Of a DNA stretch of 64,000 bases, positions 26,546 to 35,501 are shown in pieces. The notes beneath the pieces are model-generated. The model saw nothing but the letters and a program-made list of their open reading frames with translations, did no database searches and was not told the DNA's origin. The stretch covers positions 1 to 64,000 of the forward strand of contig NZ_JAKNTA010000018.1 in the NCBI RefSeq assembly GCF_022288725.1, in the 5' to 3' direction. The first letter of the stretch is position 1. Every line of letters begins with the position of its first letter. The position numbers were made by a program, and so were the translations under genes. This DNA is from Kitasatospora sp. A2-31. GTDB lineage: Bacteria > Actinomycetota > Actinomycetes > Streptomycetales > Streptomycetaceae.

Positions 26546-27667
26546 ATGTCGACGCCGATCGCCGGCCACACCGCCGCCCAGGGACCGGAGACGGGGCCGC
26601 TGGTCGTCACCGACGACGAGGCCCTGGCCGAGCAGCTGCTGCGGCTCTGCGCGGCCGCCGGCACCGAACCCCGGCTGATCCGGGGTTCCCCGCCGCCGCG
26701 CGGCCTCTGGGAGGGCTCCTCGCTCGTACTGGTCGGTGACGACCAGGTCGAGCGGTGTGCGGCGATGCCCCGCCGCACCGGTGTGCTGCTGCTCGGGCTG
26801 GACCTCGACGACCCGGGTGTCTGGGTCAGGGCCGTCCAACTCGGCGCCGAGCACGTGCTGTTCCTGCCCGACGCGGAGGCGTGGCTGCTCGACCGGATCG
26901 CCGACGCGGCCGAGGGCGTCGGCACACCCGCGCTCACGGTCGCGGTCCTCGGCGGCCGCGGGGGTGCCGGCGCCTCCACCCTGGCCTGCGCACTCGCGGT
27001 CACGGCCGCCCGGACGGGCCGCCGGACCATACTCGTCGACGGCGATCCGCTGGGCGGCGGGATCGACATCCTGCTCGGCGGCGAGACGGCCGGTGGCCTC
27101 CGCTGGCCCGACCTGGCCGGTGCCCGCGGCCGGGTCAGCGGCGCCGAACTGGCCAAGGCGCTACCGGTGCTGAAACGGCTGACCGCGCTCTCCTGCCTCT
27201 CCTGGGACCGCGGCGACATGCTCGCCGTGCCTCCGGAGGCGATGCGCAGCGTGCTGGCCGCCGCCCGGCGGCGCGGCGGGCTGGTCGTGGTCGACGTCCC
27301 GCGCCACCTCGATCCGGCGGCCGGCCAGGCGCTGGAGCAGGCAGACACGGCGCTGCTGGTGGTTCCCGGCGAGCTGCGCGCGGTGGCCGCCGCCGACCGG
27401 GTCGCGGCCTGCGCCCGGATGCGGCTCGACGACCTGCGGGTCGTGGTGCGCCCGCTGCGTCCCTTCGGACTCCCGGCCCACCGGATCGCCCGCGGGCTTC
27501 GGCTGAAGCTCGCGGGCGTCCTGGAGGGCGAGCCCGGCCTGGCCGCCGACGTGGAGCAGGGCGTGCCGCCCGGGATCCGCGAGAACGGACCGCTGGCGCG
27601 GTTCTGCCAAACCTTCCTGGACGAGGTGCTGCCGCCGGTGCCGGCGGTCGGAGGAGGTGTCTACTGA
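26546..27667 (+). CDS. TadZ/CpaE-like ATPase (septum-site-determining type)
   Basis: 373 residues from an ATG with GGGGAG upstream. Residues 1-125 look like a receiver-type/Ssd N-terminal domain; from about 130 comes a MinD-like ATPase with GGRGGAGASTLACALAV, in which the P-loop lacks the usual GKT (Gly-Ala-Ser instead), then VDGDPLGGGIDILLGGE. TadZ proteins localise the Tad pilus machine; the mycobacterial relative Rv3660c (Ssd) affects septation. It is the first gene of the operon and overlaps tadA by 1 nt (TGATG). Confidence 0.88.
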   Translation: MSTPIAGHTAAQGPETGPLVVTDDEALAEQLLRLCAAAGTEPRLIRGSPPPRGLWEGSSLVLVGDDQVERCAAMPRRTGVLLLGLDLDDPGVWVRAVQLGAEHVLFLPDAEAWLLDRIADAAEGVGTPALTVAVLGGRGGAGASTLACALAVTAARTGRRTILVDGDPLGGGIDILLGGETAGGLRWPDLAGARGRVSGAELAKALPVLKRLTALSCLSWDRGDMLAVPPEAMRSVLAAARRRGGLVVVDVPRHLDPAAGQALEQADTALLVVPGELRAVAAADRVAACARMRLDDLRVVVRPLRPFGLPAHRIARGLRLKLAGVLEGEPGLAADVEQGVPPGIRENGPLARFCQTFLDEVLPPVPAVGGGVY

Positions 27668-29016
27668 TGGTCCGTCTGCGCAGAACCTGCAGTGGGGCGA
27701 CGGCCGGTGGCCCGACCGGCGGGACCGGTGCGCGGGAGCACCGGTGGCTGAGGACCGTCACGGCGGCCGACGGACCGCCGGGGCGCCGTCCGGGCCCGGA
27801 GCCGAACCCCTACGGGCGAACCGCTCGGGAGGAGCGCACCGCGGCGCTGGTGGACGCGGTGCGGCTGCGGCTGGCGGAGTCCGGGGCACCGCCGACGGCC
27901 GGATCCGTCGCGGCGGTGCTGCGGGCCACCAGGCCGCCGCTCGGCGGTGACGAAGTCCTCGACACGGTGCGGTCGCTGCGTGCCGAGCTGGTGGGTGCGG
28001 GCCCGCTGGACCGACTGCTGGCGGCACCCGACGTCACGGACGTCCTGGTGAACGGTCCGGACGAGGTCTGGGTGGACCGTGGCGGCGGGCTGCACCGGGC
28101 CGTCGGCGTCCGCTTCGCCGACGCCGAGGCGGTCCGGCGGCTGGCCCACCGGCTGGCCACGGCGGCCGGACGGCGACTCGACGACGCCCGGCCCTGGGTG
28201 GACGCGCGGCTCCCGGACGGTACGCGCCTGCACGCCGTGCTGCCGCCGATCGCGACCGGCTGCACCCACATCTCGCTGCGGGTCTGTCGCCCCCGCCCCT
28301 TCACGCTCGACGAGTTGGTGGCCGGCGGGGCGGTCCCCGAGGCCGGTGCCGAGCTGCTGGCGGGCATTGTGCGTGCGCGGTTGTCCCTGCTGATCTCGGG
28401 CGGGACGGGCACGGGCAAGACCACGCTGCTGTCGGCCCTGCTCGGGCTGGCCGGAGCGGATGAACGGATCGTCGTCGTCGAGGACTCGGCCGAGCTCCGT
28501 CCGGCCCACCCGCACGTGGTCCGGTTGCAGAGCCGGCCGCCCAACCAGGAGGGCCTGGGCGAGCTGACCTTGCGCGACCTCGTCCGCCAGGCCCTGCGGA
28601 TGCGCCCCGACCGGCTGGTGGTCGGGGAGGTCCGCGGAGCCGAAGTGTCCGACCTGCTGGCCGCGTTGAACACCGGCCACGAGGGCGGGTGCGGCACGGT
28701 GCACGCCAACACGGCGGCGGACGTCCCGGTCCGGCTGGAGGCGCTCGGCTCGCTCGCGGGCCTGGACCGGTCTGCGCTGCACAGCCAACTCCGGGCGGCG
28801 CTCGACCTGGTGGTGCACCTGGTGCGGGAGCCGGGCACCGGGCGGCGCAGGGTCGCCGAGATCCGCACGCTGGCCGGCGACCGGGACGGCCTGGCCGTCA
28901 CCGAACCGGCGGTGCTGTTCGCTGCGGACGGCAGCACCGTGCGGGGTGCGGGCTGGGAGCGGCTGGCCGGTCTGCTGGCGACTCGGGGCGTGACGGCGGC
29001 GGACCGGGCGCCGTGA
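27667..29016 (+). CDS. tadA: Tad pilus assembly ATPase TadA/CpaF
   Basis: 449 residues. It is a PilT/VirB11-type secretion ATPase: Walker A SGGTGTGKTTLLSALL, Asp box VVVEDSAELRP, Walker B RPDRLVVGEVRGAE and the His box GHEGGCGTVHANTA. It powers assembly of the Flp pilus at the inner face of the membrane. The N-terminal 60 residues are a disordered basic leader. It overlaps both neighbours by 1 nt, showing a tightly coupled operon. Compare Rv3659c. Confidence 0.94.
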   Translation: MVRLRRTCSGATAGGPTGGTGAREHRWLRTVTAADGPPGRRPGPEPNPYGRTAREERTAALVDAVRLRLAESGAPPTAGSVAAVLRATRPPLGGDEVLDTVRSLRAELVGAGPLDRLLAAPDVTDVLVNGPDEVWVDRGGGLHRAVGVRFADAEAVRRLAHRLATAAGRRLDDARPWVDARLPDGTRLHAVLPPIATGCTHISLRVCRPRPFTLDELVAGGAVPEAGAELLAGIVRARLSLLISGGTGTGKTTLLSALLGLAGADERIVVVEDSAELRPAHPHVVRLQSRPPNQEGLGELTLRDLVRQALRMRPDRLVVGEVRGAEVSDLLAALNTGHEGGCGTVHANTAADVPVRLEALGSLAGLDRSALHSQLRAALDLVVHLVREPGTGRRRVAEIRTLAGDRDGLAVTEPAVLFAADGSTVRGAGWERLAGLLATRGVTAADRAP

Positions 29017-29201
29017 TGCCGGCCGTGGTCGAGGCGGTGTTCAGCCTCGCGCTCTGCGGATGCGCGGTGGCAGCCCTGTTGCTGCTCGGCCGCCGGGGCG
29101 GGCGGCCGAACGGGGACCGGGCGGGGTATCGGAACGACGGATCTGATCGAGGGGCCTGGTCGGGGCCCGGTCGAGAGGGAGGTGCGGGACATGGCGCGTG
29201 A
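29016..29201 (+). CDS. Small single-span membrane protein between tadA and tadB
   Basis: 61 residues starting MPAVVEAVFSLALCGCAVAA, with one membrane helix (residues 4-25) and a Gly/Arg-rich polar tail. It begins in the tadA stop (TGATG) and runs 11 nt into tadB. The tight overlap argues it is translated, but the tail is low-complexity, so it could be the remains of a longer tadB N-terminus. No family recognised. Confidence 0.5.
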   Translation: MPAVVEAVFSLALCGCAVAALLLLGRRGGRPNGDRAGYRNDGSDRGAWSGPGREGGAGHGA

Positions 29202-30366
29202 TCAGTTGTCCCTGGGCTGGGCGGCGGTGCTCATCGTGGCGGCGTTCGCCGGGTGGTGGTCGCTGCAACCGGCGGCGCGCGGCTCGCGGAGGCGCCGATT
29301 GGTGCTGGCCGGAGGCGGTGGTGGTTCCGGCGGCGGCGGTGGAGGCGGCGGAGACGGTGGAGATGGTGTGGGGCGTGGTGCGCGCCGGGCGGCGGGAGTC
29401 TGGTGGGGCGTCCCTGCGATGTCCGGGTCGGCCGGGGGCGAGCAGCCGGGCGGTCGCCGCCGGCGCGACCGGCTGACGCCCGAATGGCTGCTGGTTCCGG
29501 GCGGATTGGCCTTTGCGTGGGCGACGGGCTCCCCCGTCCCGGTGCTGGCAGCTGTGCTGGCCTTCGTGCCGCTGCGGCGCCGACGGCAGCGCCGTGCCAC
29601 GGAGGAGGAGGCCCGTCGACGGGCCGCCGCGGTCGTGGACCTCTGTGCCGGGCTGGCCGGTGAGTTGCGCGGCGGGGCGACCCCGGAGCAGGCGCTGCAC
29701 CTGGTGACGACCCGCCTCGCGGCGGACCACGAGGCGCTCCACCGGATCGGTGCGGAGCCGGTGGCCCGGCTCGCCGCGGGCAGGTACGGCGGGGACGTTC
29801 CGCTGGCCTTCCAACTGCTCGCGGAGCTTCCGGGCGGCAGCGGGGCCACGGCGATCGCCGCCTGCTGGCGGGTCACCGCCGACGGCGGATCGGGGCTCGC
29901 GGCGGCACTGGACGGCGTGGCGGAGGCGCTGCGCGCCGAGCAAGCACTGGCCGAGGAGATCTCGGCCGAGCTGGCCGCACCGCGGACCACGGTCGCGGTC
30001 CTGGCGGCACTCCCGGTCGCGGGGCTGCTGCTCGGGGCGGCGCTCGGGGCCGGACCGCTCGACGTCCTGCTCCACACCCCCGCCGGGCTGGCCTGCCTGC
30101 TGGCCGGGGCGGTCCTGGAGGGCCTCGGCCTGGTGTGGACGGCGCGGATCGTCCGGGCCGCGTCGCGGGGGGCCATCGAGGCGCCGGTGGACGGTGGACC
30201 GGCGGCCGTGGAGGGTGCGGGCCGCGGTTCGCTCCCGGGCACGGGTACGGGCCCGCGTCGTGGGCGGGACCGTGACCGCGAGGCCCGGCGGTGCGGCATC
30301 TCTCGGACCGGAACCCGTTCGGGGCGGCCGAACGGCGTGCCCCGGCCGGAGGTGATGCCGGCGTGA
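29191..30366 (+). CDS. TadB-like type II secretion F-family membrane protein
   Basis: 391 residues from ATG 29191, which has GGGAGG 8 nt upstream. An N-terminal membrane helix is followed by a poly-Gly/Ser stretch of about 20 residues, then membrane segments near residues 105-135 and the T2SSF helical domain (VVDLCAGLAGELRGGATPEQ, SGLAAALDGVAEALRAEQAL) and two C-terminal membrane helices. TadB and TadC form the platform on which the pilus is built. The Gly-rich linker is an unusual insertion. Confidence 0.85.
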   Translation: MARDQLSLGWAAVLIVAAFAGWWSLQPAARGSRRRRLVLAGGGGGSGGGGGGGGDGGDGVGRGARRAAGVWWGVPAMSGSAGGEQPGGRRRRDRLTPEWLLVPGGLAFAWATGSPVPVLAAVLAFVPLRRRRQRRATEEEARRRAAAVVDLCAGLAGELRGGATPEQALHLVTTRLAADHEALHRIGAEPVARLAAGRYGGDVPLAFQLLAELPGGSGATAIAACWRVTADGGSGLAAALDGVAEALRAEQALAEEISAELAAPRTTVAVLAALPVAGLLLGAALGAGPLDVLLHTPAGLACLLAGAVLEGLGLVWTARIVRAASRGAIEAPVDGGPAAVEGAGRGSLPGTGTGPRRGRDRDREARRCGISRTGTRSGRPNGVPRPEVMPA

Positions 30367-31235
30367 TCCGGGGTGCGGGCGGCGTGGCCGTGGTTCCCGC
30401 GGTGACCGCCGGGGTTCTCCTGCTGCCCCGGACGGCTGTCCGGTGGGCGGCGCGGCGGCGGGCGGCAGCCTGGCTCCGGGCGGGGAACCGGTCGGCGGAC
30501 CGGGCCCGGGGGCCATTCGTGCGGCGGCCCCGCGAGCGGCAGTCCCGGGCTCCTGATGGGGCCGGGGCGGATGCGTCCTGGCCGGGCGGCAACGGGTCGG
30601 TGCCGGTGGCCCTCGGTGCGGAGCGCGTACGGCGCGCCGTCGTGCCGGGCGGCGCCGCACTGATCGCGGCGGCGGTGCTCGGAGGAGCGGCCGGGCTGGT
30701 CGTCGGCGCGCTGTTGGCCGCGGGGCTGTACCGGTGGCTGCCGAGGCCGCGGTCACCGGCCGAACGGCGGGCCGCGCTGGAGGACGAGCAGCTGACCCGC
30801 CAGCTCCCGCTCACCGCGGAGCTGCTGGCGGCCTGCCTCGGCTCGGCTGCCTCGCCGGCCGTGGCGGTCGCGGCGGTCGGCCGGAGTGTCGGCGCTCCGA
30901 TGGGGCCGCGGCTGGTGGCGATCGCGGCCGAGCTGGCCCTGGGCGCACCGCCGGAGGTCTGCTGGCTGCGCCTGGGCGAGGAGCACCCGCCCCTGGCGCC
31001 GCTGGCGCGCTGCCTGATGCGGACGAGCCTCAGCGGCGCTCCGGCGGCCATGCCGCTGACCGCGCTGGCGCATGGGCGGCGGTCGGAGGCCGTCCGCACG
31101 GCACATGCCCGGGTCCGGCGAGCCGGGGTGCTGGCCACGGCCCCGCTCGGGCTCTGCTTCCTCCCGGCGTTCGTGCTGATCAGCGTCGTCCCGGTGGTCC
31201 TCGGCCTTACCTCCCGCTTCGCGCAGGCACTGTGA
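30363..31235 (+). CDS. TadC-like type II secretion F-family membrane protein
   Basis: 290 residues from the GTG at 30363, overlapping the tadB stop by 4 nt (GTGA) and with GGAGGTG 11 nt upstream. The domain order is two N-terminal helices, a soluble T2SSF region (LPLTAELLAACLGSAASPAV, PPEVCWLRLGEEHPPLAPLA) and two C-terminal helices ending ...PVVLGLTSRFAQAL. An alternative GTG at 30291 would overlap tadB by 76 nt and is less likely. It is the partner of TadB. Confidence 0.86.
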   Translation: MIRGAGGVAVVPAVTAGVLLLPRTAVRWAARRRAAAWLRAGNRSADRARGPFVRRPRERQSRAPDGAGADASWPGGNGSVPVALGAERVRRAVVPGGAALIAAAVLGGAAGLVVGALLAAGLYRWLPRPRSPAERRAALEDEQLTRQLPLTAELLAACLGSAASPAVAVAAVGRSVGAPMGPRLVAIAAELALGAPPEVCWLRLGEEHPPLAPLARCLMRTSLSGAPAAMPLTALAHGRRSEAVRTAHARVRRAGVLATAPLGLCFLPAFVLISVVPVVLGLTSRFAQAL

Positions 31236-31311
31236 CCGTCTCTGCACCCGGGCCCAGCCTCCGGCAACCGGTCCGACACCGAATCATCGTCTTCGATCGA
31301 GGAGAGAACCC

Positions 31312-31668
31312 ATGACCGCAGTCACGATGCCCAAGCCGGTCGGCGGCCCCCGCCGGCGCCGTCTGCTCGGAAGGCGCCGACGGCGAGCCGTCTGGGTGGT
31401 CGGCCGGGTCCGGCGGGCACTCGGGAGCGGGAACCCCGGTGGGGGCGACGGCCGGGGCCTGGAGTTGCGCTCGGCCAGGTCCGTGCGCAGGCCCGGTGGT
31501 CGGCCGGCCGGCAAGGGGAGGTCGGACGCCGGGATGACGACCGCGGAGTACGCGGTCGGGACACTCGGGGCGTGCGCGCTGGCCGCCGGGCTCTACAAGG
31601 TGGTGACCAGCGCGGCCGTCATCGGGACCCTGACCGATCTGCTGGACCGGGCGCTCCATGCGACGTGA
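31312..31668 (+). CDS. Flp-type pilin, DUF4244 family
   Basis: 118 residues. The C-terminal 45 residues are pilin-like: after Gly at the predicted cleavage point comes MTTAEYAVGTLGACALAAGL, with Glu at position 5 of the mature chain and a single hydrophobic helix as in Flp pilins. The very basic leader of about 73 residues is much longer than in classical Flp pre-pilins. GAGGAGAG lies 8 nt before the ATG. No prepilin peptidase gene is in this operon, so processing must come from elsewhere. Confidence 0.85.
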   Translation: MTAVTMPKPVGGPRRRRLLGRRRRRAVWVVGRVRRALGSGNPGGGDGRGLELRSARSVRRPGGRPAGKGRSDAGMTTAEYAVGTLGACALAAGLYKVVTSAAVIGTLTDLLDRALHAT

Positions 31669-32152
31669 CGGTCGGCCCGCCCGGCGTGCGTCCTGGGGCG
31701 GGCGGTGCGCCGCGCGATGGCGCAGGCGGCAGTGGGCCCGGCGCCGGGGCGACGCCGGGTTCGCCACGGCCGAGACGGCGGTGGCCCTGCCCGCGCTGGT
31801 GTTGCTCGCGGCGATGCTGGTCTGGGGCGTGCTCGCGGCCAGCGCACAGCTCCGCTGCGTGGACGCCGCACGGGCCGGGGCCAGAGCGGCCGCCCGTGGT
31901 GAGACGGACGCCGTCGCCATCGCCCGCTCGGCCGCCCCGGCCGGGGCGGCCGTCCGGATCGCGGCCGAGGCCGACACCGTGCGGGTCACGGTCGAGGCGC
32001 GGTCGGCGGCTCCCGGCCGGCTTGCGGCCCTGCTGTCGGTGCGGCTCGGCGCGGCCGCCGTGGCTGCGCGGGAGGACACCCTGGGCGGTGGCAGCGGTGG
32101 CAGCGGTGGCGGGGCCGGTGCTGGAGGAGGTGGCGGCCCGTGGCCGGCCTGA
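31658..32152 (+). CDS. TadE-like pseudopilin
   Basis: 164 residues, overlapping the pilin gene by 11 nt. A basic leader precedes GFATAETAVALPALVLLAAM, with the Glu five residues after the predicted cleavage Gly, the TadE hallmark, then a helix and an extracellular part ending in a Gly/Ser-rich tail. TadE-type pseudopilins are minor pilus components. The start is not well supported by a ribosome site and relies on coupling. Confidence 0.82.
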   Translation: MRRDGRPARRASWGGRCAARWRRRQWARRRGDAGFATAETAVALPALVLLAAMLVWGVLAASAQLRCVDAARAGARAAARGETDAVAIARSAAPAGAAVRIAAEADTVRVTVEARSAAPGRLAALLSVRLGAAAVAAREDTLGGGSGGSGGGAGAGGGGGPWPA

Positions 32153-32652
32153 GCGCGGGACTCGTCGGTCCGCTGTGGCGGGCGGCGGAACGGGCCGTGC
32201 GACTCCGGACCAGCCGTGCAGCGGCGAGGGCGGGGCGGGGGCCCGACGCTGGTTCGGCGACGGTCTGGCTGGTCGCGTTCGCGGTGCTCGGGTGTGCAGC
32301 GTTCACCGCGACCCTCGCGGTCGGCGTGGTGGTGGGCGCCCGCCACCGGGCGGAGGCGGCCGCGGACCTCGCCGCCCTCGCGGCGGCCGACCGGCTGTTG
32401 CTCGATCCGGACGGCGGGTGCGCGCGGGCGGTCGGTGTGGCCGCTGCACAGCGGGCCACAGTGGTCTCCTGCGCGGTCGACCGGGAGGCGGATGCCGTCG
32501 AGGTGGTGGCCGAAGTCCCGGTCGCCGGAGTGCCGGGGCGACTGCCGGTCGGTCCGGCCCGTGCCCGGTCGCGGGCCGGACCGGTTCGCGCGGCGCCCGC
32601 TCCGGCCGGAGCCGGAGCGGGCGTGGACCTCAGCGCCGTGGGCGGCTCATGA
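32140..32652 (+). CDS. Rv3654c-like TadE/TadG-type secreted protein
   Basis: 170 residues from a GTG that overlaps the preceding gene by 13 nt. After a basic leader come AGSATVWLVAFAVLGCAAFT (one membrane helix) and ARHRAEAAADLAALAAADRL, the signature of the Rv3654c-like family. The rest, with two or three Cys, would be outside the cell. It is the last gene of the Tad operon and its stop overlaps the convergent helicase stop by 6 bp. Confidence 0.84.
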   Translation: MAGLSAGLVGPLWRAAERAVRLRTSRAAARAGRGPDAGSATVWLVAFAVLGCAAFTATLAVGVVVGARHRAEAAADLAALAAADRLLLDPDGGCARAVGVAAAQRATVVSCAVDREADAVEVVAEVPVAGVPGRLPVGPARARSRAGPVRAAPAPAGAGAGVDLSAVGGS

Positions 32653-35298
32653 GCCCCCGGTACCGGGCTCCCGGGGTTCGCCCGTCCGGTCCTGACCCTC
32701 CGGGCCGGCGGGCCCGCCAGTCGGGCCCTGTCCGTCCGGCGAGGCCTGTCCCCCGGCCGCTGCCTGTCCGCCAGCCGAGGGTGCGCCGTCCGGTTCGCCC
32801 GGCGAGTCCGCCTCGCCGGCCCTGCCGGGCTCGCCAGGTCCTTCCGGCCCACCCGATTCGTCTTGTCCGCCCTGTCCGCCCGGTGCGGCCGGTGCGGCCG
32901 GTGCGGCCGGTGCGGCCGTGCCGTCCCCGACCGGGCCCGCCTCTTCGTCGGCGTGCCCGTCACCCGCCGCCGGTGCTCCGGCCAGCAGGACGTCCAGCAG
33001 TCGGACGGCGGCCGCCTTGTCCAGCGGGTCGTTGCCGTTGCCGCATTTGGGCGACTGCACGCACGAGGGGCAGCCGCGCTCGCACTCGCAGGCCGCGATC
33101 GCCTCCCGGGTCGCGGTCAGCCACTGGACGGCGCGCCGGAAGCCGCGTTCGGCGAAGCCGGCCCCGCCGGGGTGGCCGTCGTAGACGAACACGGTCGGCA
33201 GTTCGGTGTCGGGGTGAAGCGGCACCGAGACGCCGCCGATGTCCCACCGGTCGCAGGTGGCGAACAGCGGCAGCAGGCCGATGGACGCGTGCTCGGCGGC
33301 GTGGGCGGCGCCCGGCAACTGGTCGGGCGGGATCTCGGCGTCGAGGAGCTGGTCCTCGGTGACGGACCACCAGACCGCCCGGGTGCGCAGGGTGCGGGGC
33401 GGCAGGTCGAGCTTGGTCTCGCCCATGATCTCCCCGGTGGAGATCCGCTTGCGGAGGTAGCCGACCACCTGGTTGACCACCTCCACCGAGCCGAAGCTGA
33501 GCCGCCCTTCGCCCCAGTCGATCGAGGTGTCGGTGGAGAGCACGGAGATGGAGGTGATGTCCCGGGCGGCCGTCGTGTAGGGCGGGTCGGCCGGCTCGAC
33601 CAGTGCGACGGAGGTCTCCAGGTCGAGCTCCCGGACGAGGTAGCTGCGCCCCTGGTGCAGGTGGACGGCGCCGGTGTGGACGGTGGTGTGGGCCGCCGCG
33701 GCGTCCACGGTGCCCAGTAGCCGGCCGGTCGGGGCCTCGACGATCTGCACCGGGCTGCCGCCGCTGCCGCGCAGGTCGACGGCGTCGGCGGCCCGTTCGC
33801 GGCGGGTCCAGTACCAGGAGCCGCCGCGCCGGCGGAGCAGTCCGCGGTGTTCCAGGACGGGCAGCAGCGGGCCGGTGGACGGGCCGAACAGCTCCAGGTC
33901 GGCGTCGGTGATCGGGAGTTCGGCGGCGGCCGCGCACAGGTGCGGGGCGAGAACGTGCGGGTTGTCCGGATCGAGCACGGTGGCCTCGACAGGGGTGGCG
34001 AAGAGGGCCTCCGGGTGGTGCACCAGATAGGTGTCCAGCGGGTCGTCGCGTGCGATCAGGACGGCGAGCGCTCCCTGGGCCTCCCGCCCGGCGCGGCCGG
34101 CCTGCTGCCAGAGCGAGGCCCGGGTGCCGGGGTAGCCCGCCATCAGGACGGCGTCGAGGCCGGAGATGTCGACCCCGAGTTCGAGGGCGGAGGTGGAGGC
34201 GAGGCCGAGCAGCCGGCCGGTGTGCAGCGCGCGTTCGAGGGCCCGGCGCTCGTCGGCGAGGTAGCCGCCGCGGTAGGCGGCCACGCGGTCGGCGAGCGGC
34301 CTGCCGAGCTGGTCCTGGGCCTGGAGGGCGACGAGTTCGGCGGCCCGGCGGGAGCGGACGAAGACGACGGTCCGGGTCTGCTGCTCGACCAGGTCGGTCA
34401 GCAGGTGGGCGGCCTCGGCGGTGGCGGTCCGGCGGACGGGGGCACCGTGCTCGCCGACGTTCTCGGTGAGCGGCGGTTCCCAGAGACCGAAGACCATCGG
34501 GCCGCGCGGGGAGGCGTCCTCGGTGACCGCCCGGGTGGCCAGCCCGGTCAGCCGGCGCGCGGTGGCGGCCGGGTCGGCGGTGGTGGCGGAAGCGAGCAGG
34601 AAGGTGGGGGAGGAGCCGTACCGGGCGCAGATCCGGCGCAGTCGCCGCAGCACCTGGGCGACGTGCGAGCCGAACACGCCCCGGTAGCTGTGGCACTCGT
34701 CGACGACCACGTAGCGGAGCGTCTTGAGGAAGGAGGACCAGCGCGCGTGGGCGGGCAGGATGCCGCGGTGGAGCATGTCGGGGTTGGTGAGCACGTACGA
34801 GGCGTACTGGCGCACCCATTCGCGCTCCTCCGGTGGAGTGTCGCCGTCGTAGAGCGCGGCGCGGACCCTGGGCGGGGCGAGTTCGGCGGCGCGGCGGCGC
34901 TGGTCGGCGGCGAGCGCCTTGGTCGGCGCCAGGTAGAGCGCGGTGGCGCCGCGTCCGTTCCGGGCCTCGGTGCCGTCCAGCAGGTCGCTCAGGACCGGAG
35001 CCAGATAGCCGAGCGACTTGCCCGAGGCGGTTCCTGTGGCGATCACCACGGAATGGCCGGTTTTGGCCAGGTTCATGGCTTCCGCCTGGTGGGTCCAGGG
35101 CTGTTCCACGCCCAGGTCGTGGGCGGCGGCCACGATCTCCGGACGGATCGAGTCGGGCCACGGCGAATAACGGGCAGGTCGGGCGGGAAGGTGCTCCGTA
35201 TGGGTGAGCCGGTCCGACCGCCCCCGGGTGGCGGACAGGGTCGCGAGCAGTGCCTCAGGCAGGCTGTGACGGGGCGGCATGGGGACCCAGTGTGTCAC
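32647..35298 (-). CDS. DEAH-box helicase with C-terminal zinc cluster (MrfA/Hrq1-like)
   Basis: 883 residues. SF2 helicase motifs: THQAEAMNLA (Q), ATGTASGKSL (I), DECHSY (II, DECH), SATTADP (III), and SALELGVDISGLDAVLMAGY (V) with QQAGRAGR (VI). A DUF1998-type C-terminal region has four clustered cysteines (CECERGCPSC, then CG) for zinc. MrfA/Hrq1 proteins repair DNA crosslinks. The last 95 residues are a collagen-like Gly/Pro/Glu tail. The start is the GTG at 35298 or the ATG at 35280. Compare Rv3649 beside the mycobacterial Tad locus. Confidence 0.9.
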   Translation of the reverse strand: MTHWVPMPPRHSLPEALLATLSATRGRSDRLTHTEHLPARPARYSPWPDSIRPEIVAAAHDLGVEQPWTHQAEAMNLAKTGHSVVIATGTASGKSLGYLAPVLSDLLDGTEARNGRGATALYLAPTKALAADQRRRAAELAPPRVRAALYDGDTPPEEREWVRQYASYVLTNPDMLHRGILPAHARWSSFLKTLRYVVVDECHSYRGVFGSHVAQVLRRLRRICARYGSSPTFLLASATTADPAATARRLTGLATRAVTEDASPRGPMVFGLWEPPLTENVGEHGAPVRRTATAEAAHLLTDLVEQQTRTVVFVRSRRAAELVALQAQDQLGRPLADRVAAYRGGYLADERRALERALHTGRLLGLASTSALELGVDISGLDAVLMAGYPGTRASLWQQAGRAGREAQGALAVLIARDDPLDTYLVHHPEALFATPVEATVLDPDNPHVLAPHLCAAAAELPITDADLELFGPSTGPLLPVLEHRGLLRRRGGSWYWTRRERAADAVDLRGSGGSPVQIVEAPTGRLLGTVDAAAAHTTVHTGAVHLHQGRSYLVRELDLETSVALVEPADPPYTTAARDITSISVLSTDTSIDWGEGRLSFGSVEVVNQVVGYLRKRISTGEIMGETKLDLPPRTLRTRAVWWSVTEDQLLDAEIPPDQLPGAAHAAEHASIGLLPLFATCDRWDIGGVSVPLHPDTELPTVFVYDGHPGGAGFAERGFRRAVQWLTATREAIAACECERGCPSCVQSPKCGNGNDPLDKAAAVRLLDVLLAGAPAAGDGHADEEAGPVGDGTAAPAAPAAPAAPGGQGGQDESGGPEGPGEPGRAGEADSPGEPDGAPSAGGQAAAGGQASPDGQGPTGGPAGPEGQDRTGEPREPGTGGS

Positions 35299-35365
35299 CG
35301 GCGTGACGGAGAATCGTTGTAAGCCATCGTGCGGTCATGGTCGCAGGTGGTTGAATGTGGCCGTG

Positions 35366-35381
35366 ACGGCCGTACGGCCGT
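35366..35381. promoter_or_regulatory. ACGGCCGT direct/inverted repeat upstream of bldG
   Basis: Two adjacent ACGGCCGT units, each a palindrome, 120-136 bp before the bldG start. May be a regulator site in the helicase/bldG divergent promoter. Confidence 0.4.
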
Positions 35382-35501
35382 GGGTCGCAGCGCCGAGGCT
35401 TGCCACGTGTTGGCTGGCGCGCCCGGGCTCGCGACCATGCGGTTGCGGCTGTCCGGCCGGAGATCGCACATGACGTAGCAAGGCAAGGTGCTGGAGGTTC
35501 C

